Below the pieces are notes generated by a model, which was given only the letters and a program-made list of their open reading frames with translations, ran no database searches and was not told where the DNA came from. DNA of 64,000 bases, from assembly GCF_023716925.1 (NCBI RefSeq), contig NZ_JAMQQG010000003.1:1-64000 (forward strand), read 5' to 3'. The position numbers were made by a program, and so were the translations under genes. This document shows positions 59,231 through 64,000 of this stretch, piece after piece (position 1 is the stretch's first letter; every line of letters begins with the position of its first letter). This DNA is from Frankia sp. R82 (lineage in GTDB: Bacteria > Actinomycetota > Actinomycetes > Frankiales > Frankiaceae).

Positions 59231-59262
59231 GGGGCCTTGGTGTCGTCTGACACCAAGGCCCC
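59231..59262 (-). promoter_or_regulatory. Perfect 14-bp hairpin in the merR-like leader
   Basis: ggggccttggtgtc (59231-59244) and gacaccaaggcccc (59249-59262) pair exactly with a 4-nt loop. It lies 41-72 bp upstream of the ATG at 59190. It could be an attenuator or terminator in the leader, or an insulating terminator for transcripts coming from the right. No T-tract. Confidence 0.65.
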
Positions 59263-59751
59263 GAGGGCTCAACACCATCTACCGGCCAGGTGCGCCGGAT
59301 TCCTTGTTCCGCGCTGCCGCCTCAGAGGGCGGGTACGGAGACCGCGTATGCGTGACCGGGGACCACCTTCCAATCCGGGGCATGCAGTGACCGAGCGAGC
59401 CGAACCATCGCTCGGGCGATCCTGATGGCGTCTACTCCTCTCTACTCGTTGTCTGGCGGGGTACTGCCGAACTTCCGCGGTGGTGCTCGACGGTCCGTCC
59501 GACCGCCGTCCTGCTCGCGACAGTTCGTGTCTGCCGCGACCCTGGACTCTCTTGGCTACAAGAGCAAAGCTACCTGACGCGAAGCTCGATGTCTACTGTG
59601 GCGGGGACAGATTTTTCGGGTCCAGCTAGAGAGGCTTGCTGCTGTGGACGGATGCGACCGGATGCGACCGGGAGCCGGCCACCGACCCGTACGCTGTTGT
59701 CCAGGCCCTCCCGCCCGGCCTACCACGCCGGCCTTCATCACACGGACCTCG

Positions 59752-59757
59752 CATAAT
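59752..59757 (+). promoter_or_regulatory. -10 hexamer adjacent to recD2-like start
   Basis: CATAAT ends eight bases before the GTG at 59766. No ribosome site lies between, suggesting a leaderless transcript. Confidence 0.45.
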
Positions 59758-59765
59758 GGCTCGCT

Positions 59766-62081
59766 GTGACGGTTACCCGTTCTGCTGCTGAGGCCGCATG
59801 CCAGGCGGTGGTGGAGGGAGTGCTGGAGCGGATCACCTTCGTCAGTGAGGAGACCGGCTACACCATCGCCCGACTGGCCACCGAGCGGTCCGGCCCGGAC
59901 CTGCTGACGGTGGTGGGTCCTTTGCTGGGCGCGCAGATCGGGGAGAGTCTGCGGCTGACCGGGCAGTGGGGCAGTCATCCCCGGTACGGCCGGCAGTTCC
60001 AGGTGCACTCGTACACCACGGTGCTGCCCGCCACGATCCAGGGCATTCGCCGCTACCTCGGCTCGGGGCTGATCAAGGGGATCGGGCCGGCGATGGCCGA
60101 GCGGATGGTCGCGCATTTCGACACCGACATCCTGCGGATCATCGAGGAGGAGCCGGCGCGGCTGATCGAGGTGCACGGGCTGGGACCCAAGCGCACCAGG
60201 AAAATTGCCGATGCCTGGGAGGAACAGAAGGCGATCAAGGAGGTGATGGTGTTTCTGCAGGGGGTGGGGGTGTCCACCTCGCTGGCCGTGAAGATCTACA
60301 AGAAGTACGGGGACACGTCCATCGGCGTGGTCCGCACGCAGCCCTACCGGCTCGCCGCCGACGTGTGGGGCATCGGGTTTCGGACCGCCGACACCATTGC
60401 CCAGGCGGTCGGCATCCCCCACGACAGTCCCGAACGGATCAAAGCCGGGTTGCAGTACACCCTGTCGCAGGCCGCCGACAACGGGCACTGCTTCCTGCCC
60501 GCGCCGAACCTGGTCACCGAGGCGGTGAAGATCCTCGAGGTCGAGCGCGAGCTGATCGGCCCGTGTCTGGACCAGCTCGCCGCCGACGAGGGCGTGGTCC
60601 GCGAAGGTGTCCCGGCCGGGGACGCCACCGTCCCGGCGGTCTACCTGGTGCCGTTCCACCGTGCGGAAACCTCCCTCGCCGACGGGCTGCTGCGGCTGCT
60701 CCACGGCGACCAGGATCGGTTGGCGACGTTCACGGACGTGGACTGGGGCCGGGCGCTCGGCTGGCTGCGGGGCCGGACCGGTCAGGACCTGGCCGACGAA
60801 CAGGCGGCAGCGGTCCGGCTCGCGCTCACCAGCAAGGTCGCGGTGCTCACCGGCGGTCCCGGGTGCGGCAAGAGCTTCACCGTCCGTTCGGTGGTGGAGC
60901 TCGCCCGGGCCCGCAACGCCCGGGTGGTGCTGGTCGCGCCGACCGGGCGGGCCGCGAAACGGCTGGCCGAGCTCACCGGTCACGAGGCCGCCACCGTCCA
61001 CCGGTTGCTGGAACTGCAACCCGGCGGCGACCCCCGATATGACCGGGACAATCCGCTGGACGCCGATCTGGTGGTGGTGGACGAATCCTCGATGATGGAC
61101 GTCATCCTGGCCAACAAGCTGGTGAGAGCGGTCCCGCCAGGAGCACATCTACTCCTCGTCGGTGACGTCGACCAGCTTCCCTCGGTCGGCGCCGGCGAGG
61201 TCCTGCGCGACCTGCTCGCCGCCGATACCATCCCCAGGGTCCGGCTGACCAGGATCTTCCGGCAGGCACAGCAGTCCGGCATCGTGGTCAACGCCCATCG
61301 CATCAACGCCGGGACACCGCCGCGGCTGAACGGCTTCGCCGACTTCTTCTGGTTTTCCTGCGAGCCGGCCGAGGACTCCGGTCTGCATCCAGCGGAGGAG
61401 ACCGCCAAAATGGTGGTGGACATCGTCGCCCGCCGCATCCCGAAACGCTTCGGGCTCGATCCCCGCCGCGACGTTCAGGTCCTGTCACCGATGCACCGCG
61501 GACCGGCCGGGGCCGGCAATCTCAACATCCTGTTGCAGGAAACCCTCACCCCGGCGCGGGAGGGTGTACCCGAGCGGCGCTACGGGGGGCGGGTGTTCCG
61601 GGTCGGCGACAAGGTCACCCAGCTTCGCAACAACTACGAGAAGGGCACGGCCGGGGTTTTCAACGGGACCGTCGGCGTCGTCACCGCCATCAGCCCCGAG
61701 GAACAGACGCTGACCGTGCTCTCCGACGAGGACGAAAGTCTCAGGTACGACTTCTCCGAACTCGACGAGCTCGCCCATGCCTACGCTGTCAGCATCCACC
61801 GCTCCCAGGGCAGTGAATACCCTGCCGTCGTGCTTCCCCTCACCACCTCATCGTGGATGATGCTGCAACGCAACCTCCTCTACACCGGCGTCACCCGCGC
61901 CAAAAAACTTGTTGTCCTGGTCGGATCCCGTAAGGCGCTGGCGACCGCGATCCGGACCCCGGGAGCCGGACGTCGTCATACCGCCCTCACCCACCGCGTC
62001 CTCACCTCCGGATCCCGCGGGAATGCAGAACCCTGGGTTGTCGAGCCGCACCATCCGGCAGAAGCGGCTACTGCACAGTAG
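59766..62081 (+). CDS. recD2: RecD2-type ATP-dependent DNA helicase
   Basis: A 771-residue SF1B helicase. The N-terminal region has an OB-like segment and tandem helix-hairpin-helix motifs (GLIKGIGPAMAERMV, VHGLGPKRTRKIADAW) characteristic of RecD2. Helicase motifs: I TGGPGCGKSF (about 360), Ia VLVAPTGRAAKRL, II VVVDESSMMD, III LVGDVDQLPSVG, IV LTRIFRQAQQSGIV, V GDKVTQLRNNYEKGTAGVFNG, VI LLYTGVTRAKKLV. It unwinds DNA 5'-3' without RecBC and aids repair or replication. Start is the GTG at 59766. Confidence 0.93.
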   Translation: MTVTRSAAEAACQAVVEGVLERITFVSEETGYTIARLATERSGPDLLTVVGPLLGAQIGESLRLTGQWGSHPRYGRQFQVHSYTTVLPATIQGIRRYLGSGLIKGIGPAMAERMVAHFDTDILRIIEEEPARLIEVHGLGPKRTRKIADAWEEQKAIKEVMVFLQGVGVSTSLAVKIYKKYGDTSIGVVRTQPYRLAADVWGIGFRTADTIAQAVGIPHDSPERIKAGLQYTLSQAADNGHCFLPAPNLVTEAVKILEVERELIGPCLDQLAADEGVVREGVPAGDATVPAVYLVPFHRAETSLADGLLRLLHGDQDRLATFTDVDWGRALGWLRGRTGQDLADEQAAAVRLALTSKVAVLTGGPGCGKSFTVRSVVELARARNARVVLVAPTGRAAKRLAELTGHEAATVHRLLELQPGGDPRYDRDNPLDADLVVVDESSMMDVILANKLVRAVPPGAHLLLVGDVDQLPSVGAGEVLRDLLAADTIPRVRLTRIFRQAQQSGIVVNAHRINAGTPPRLNGFADFFWFSCEPAEDSGLHPAEETAKMVVDIVARRIPKRFGLDPRRDVQVLSPMHRGPAGAGNLNILLQETLTPAREGVPERRYGGRVFRVGDKVTQLRNNYEKGTAGVFNGTVGVVTAISPEEQTLTVLSDEDESLRYDFSELDELAHAYAVSIHRSQGSEYPAVVLPLTTSSWMMLQRNLLYTGVTRAKKLVVLVGSRKALATAIRTPGAGRRHTALTHRVLTSGSRGNAEPWVVEPHHPAEAATAQ

Positions 62082-62316
62082 GGCGCTCATGTGTTCGCCG
62101 GACACGGAAGCCTGGGCGGCTCGTCGCGCATGATCAAATGAGGCGTCGTCGTCGGCTTCATCCGCCAGCTCCGGCCTTGGAGTTCGCGGGGGTTTCGGTG
62201 CACTCCTGCGCAGCGTTCACCGAACTCGCCCTGGCACCTGACCAGGGCACCACCGGTGTCCGTCATGCCTCGCCCCGGCCCAGTACGACAGTGCCCCGGC
62301 CCCCGTCCGGCGATGG

Positions 62317-62799
62317 TCAGCTGTGCCGGGCGAGATCGAGCGCGGCCTGCAGCGACGTCCTCCACCCGTCGCTGGTGTAGCTGGCACCGGACACGGCGTC
62401 GATGGTCGCGCTCTGCGCGGTGAGCGTCTCCTGGCCCAGGATCGGGGCGGCTCGGGAGCTGATGCGCGACGAGCGTCCCCCCGCGGGCAGGGTCAGCGCG
62501 GTCACGGAGGTGATCCGGTCGCCAGAGACCGTGATGCGCACCTGGACCGGGCCGTAGGGGGTCGACGCGGCCGGCCCGTTGACGGTCACCGGGCCCGGTC
62601 GGCTGGGGGGACCCGCGGTGGCGGGGACGGACGGCGGCGTGGCCCGGTCGGCGGGGCCCGTCGTGGTCGACGACGGCGCGATCAGGCCGGGTGGTGCGGT
62701 CGGCGCGGCGCGGGTTGTCGACTGGCTGGCGACCAGCCCGCCGAAGGTGAGAACCAGACCGGCAACAGCGCCAGCCACCAGCAGCGACGGTTCTCGCAT
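62317..62799 (-). CDS. FMN-binding-domain protein, membrane-anchored
   Basis: A 160-residue protein with one N-terminal transmembrane helix (LLVAGAVAGLVLTFGGLVAS), a Ser/Thr/Pro linker and a C-terminal FMN_bind domain. DAVSGASYTSDG fits the flavinylation motif D-x-x-(S/T)GA-(S/T)-x-T, so ApbE should attach FMN covalently to the Thr outside the membrane. GGAGAC before the ATG at 62799 sets the start. It lies 35 bp after the reductase-like gene and probably passes electrons from it. Confidence 0.88.
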   Translation of the reverse strand: MREPSLLVAGAVAGLVLTFGGLVASQSTTRAAPTAPPGLIAPSSTTTGPADRATPPSVPATAGPPSRPGPVTVNGPAASTPYGPVQVRITVSGDRITSVTALTLPAGGRSSRISSRAAPILGQETLTAQSATIDAVSGASYTSDGWRTSLQAALDLARHS

Positions 62800-62834
62800 G
62801 AGGTCTCCAGGTGAACGCGGCGAATGCCGTTCGG

Positions 62835-64000
62835 CTAAAGCTCGAAAGATTCGTGGTGAATCTGATTGTCGGGAACAGCGAGCTGGCGGAGCACCTCGAT
62901 GGTTGCGGCGCAGAATCCCGGCGGCCCGCACAGATAGACATCTCGGCGGGCCACGTCGGGAACAAGCGCACGCACGTGGTTCGGACCCAGCGGCCGGTCG
63001 GGGTCGGCTGACTGCCCGCGGGGTCCACTGACCATCCAGGCACGGGCGCCCCGGGCATTGACCAGGGCACGCGTCTCGTCGACAAGGACAGCGTCGGAAG
63101 GATCGCTGGCCCGGTGGAGCAGCACCACGTCAACGCTCCGTGGCAGTTCCTCGAGCAGCGCGCGGATCGGGGTGATACCAACACCGGCGCCGATCAGCAG
63201 CACCCGGGATCGGGTCCGGGCGTCGGCGGTGAAGATGCCGTACGGACCTTCGAAGATCACCCGGGTGCCGGGGGTCATCCGGGCGAGTTGTCGGGTGCCG
63301 TCACCGACGGCCCTGACCGTGATGCGCAGGACATCCCCGCTCGGCGCGGCGGACAGGGAATAGGGGTGCGCCTGCCACCAGCCCCGTCGGTGGAGAAAAC
63401 GCCAGACCAAAAACTGGCCGCCCTGCGCGGGCAGCCTGTCCAGGTGCCGCCCCGTCAGATAGACCGAAGCCACATCGTCGGACTCGGCGACGACGGACAC
63501 GACGCGAAGTCGATGGCGCAGGGATCGCGCGAGCGGCAGCCCGATGCGAAACAGCAGCAGGCAGCCGGCGGCGGCAACGAGCTGACCCTTCCACCACAAC
63601 GCGATCAGTGGGGAGCCCGCCAGGTCGTGGCCGACCGCGAGCTGATGGCCGAAAGCGAGCAGGATCGCGAGGTAGGTGGTCAGGTGTACCGCGTACCAGG
63701 TCTCGTACTTCAGCCGCCGGCGCGCGGTCCGCACCGACAGCGTCGCCGTGACGACGACGAGCAGGAACCCGCCTGTCGCGGTCAGATATGTGGTCGCCAG
63801 CGTCCAGGACTGGGACAGAAAGCCGCCCACCTGCGCACCGCCGTATCCGGCCGCGAGCAGAAGCGGGTGCGCCAGGACTACCGCGAGGGTGCTCTGGCCG
63901 AGGCCGCGGTGCCAGCGCATCAGCGTGTCCTGGCCGACCGCCCGCTCCAGCGCCGGAATCCGGGCGGCGAGCAGCACCTGGGCGACTATCAGAACCTCGG
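62835..64000 (-). CDS. Ferric-reductase-like membrane flavoprotein, 5' part missing
   Basis: At least 388 residues; the frame is still open at the window end, so the N terminus is absent. About five transmembrane helices (haem-binding ferric-reductase-like domain; WHRGLGQSTLAVVLAHPLLL, YETWYAVHLTTYLAILLAFGH) are followed by an FAD domain (HPYSLSAAP, FEGPYGIFT) and an NAD(P)H domain (LLIGAGVGITPIRALLEEL, VYLCGPPGFCAATIEVL). No 2Fe-2S domain follows. Histidines in helices 1-3 can bind b haem. Likely moves electrons from NAD(P)H across the membrane to the FMN-bearing partner encoded downstream. Confidence 0.9.
   Translation of the reverse strand, partial: EVLIVAQVLLAARIPALERAVGQDTLMRWHRGLGQSTLAVVLAHPLLLAAGYGGAQVGGFLSQSWTLATTYLTATGGFLLVVVTATLSVRTARRRLKYETWYAVHLTTYLAILLAFGHQLAVGHDLAGSPLIALWWKGQLVAAAGCLLLFRIGLPLARSLRHRLRVVSVVAESDDVASVYLTGRHLDRLPAQGGQFLVWRFLHRRGWWQAHPYSLSAAPSGDVLRITVRAVGDGTRQLARMTPGTRVIFEGPYGIFTADARTRSRVLLIGAGVGITPIRALLEELPRSVDVVLLHRASDPSDAVLVDETRALVNARGARAWMVSGPRGQSADPDRPLGPNHVRALVPDVARRDVYLCGPPGFCAATIEVLRQLAVPDNQIHHESFEL

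Larger units (their letters stand above)
59191..59765. other. Divergent promoter region of merR-like and recD2-like genes
   Basis: About 575 bases without a supported gene. It contains a strong hairpin close to the regulator (59231-59262), a short repeat ggatgcgacc twice (59648-59667) and a -10-like hexamer next to the helicase start. The middle part (59270-59640) shows nothing I can name. Confidence 0.6.

Noticed and set aside
62087-63184. 365-codon minus-strand frame over the FMN-binding and reductase genes
   Set aside because: Shadow frame of two well-supported genes on the same strand.
1-64000. tRNA, rRNA, CRISPR arrays, insertion sequences, integrase or phage genes
   Set aside because: None seen by eye: no T-loop-like motif in a plausible cloverleaf, no regularly spaced repeats with unique spacers, no transposase or integrase motifs in any supported gene.

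Overview
The window is 64 kb of very GC-rich, gene-dense DNA with many GTG starts, short overlaps of the GTGA/ATGA type and several genes that look leaderless. The gene families (RsbRST stressosome, DevR/DevS-like pair, Acg-type nitroreductase, FHA-ABC exporter of the Rv1747 type, AMIN-like lipoprotein, UbiA/type III PKS, class I terpene synthase, PucR) point to a filamentous or soil actinobacterium. Frankia/Parafrankia-like is my best guess, from recall and not from a search. I saw no rRNA, tRNA, CRISPR array, insertion sequence or prophage.

Layout. (1) 1-5450: a phosphopeptide-signalling group: the 3' end of a PP2C phosphatase, a VWA protein, a zinc-ribbon/FHA protein and an FHA-FHA-ABC exporter, closed by a perfect hairpin. 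(2) 5495-10337: an OmpA-domain lipoprotein with a small partner, then TetR, HxlR and a 4Fe-4S protein with visible operators. (3) 10460-16369: a seven-gene stressosome operon, rsbR-rsbS-rsbT, an ATPase/PP2C fusion, a hybrid kinase with an RsbT-like head, and an RsbU-like receiver-phosphatase, followed by an antisense CYTH protein. (4) 17809-26576: an orphan metal-chelate binding lipoprotein, a lipase, a membrane protein, an SDR, a MarR/MFS pair and a CoA-transferase.

(5) 26605-43536 is the most coherent accessory block. Universal stress proteins (three in this block), an Acg-like nitroreductase, a tandem-CBS/BON protein, a PP2C phosphatase, an Rv2004c-like two-domain kinase, a GAF-GAF DevS-like sensor kinase, a 217-residue DevR-like regulator, a broken Hsp20 and a SulP transporter lie together. 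Four 14-bp sites close to the mycobacterial DosR box lie 94-130 bp upstream of four of the genes. It looks like a compact hypoxia/dormancy regulon. A BlaI/M56 pair with a double palindromic operator is embedded in it.

(6) 43724-46854: secreted or lipid-anchored proteins of unknown role and a VOC protein. (7) 46905-51136: a four-gene, translationally coupled operon (UbiA prenyltransferase, UbiG-like methyltransferase, acyl-CoA-dehydrogenase-like flavoprotein, type III PKS), probably making a prenylated, methylated polyketide. An MFS exporter and a universal stress protein follow. (8) 53817-57565: SDR and Baeyer-Villiger monooxygenase divergent from a PucR regulator. (9) 57695-59190: a terpene synthase with a MerR-like regulator. 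(10) 59766-62081: RecD2-type helicase. (11) 62317-64000: an FMN-binding protein and a ferric-reductase/flavodoxin-reductase-like protein cut by the window end.

Functional assignments come from motifs read by eye and family knowledge. No alignment or database search was run.
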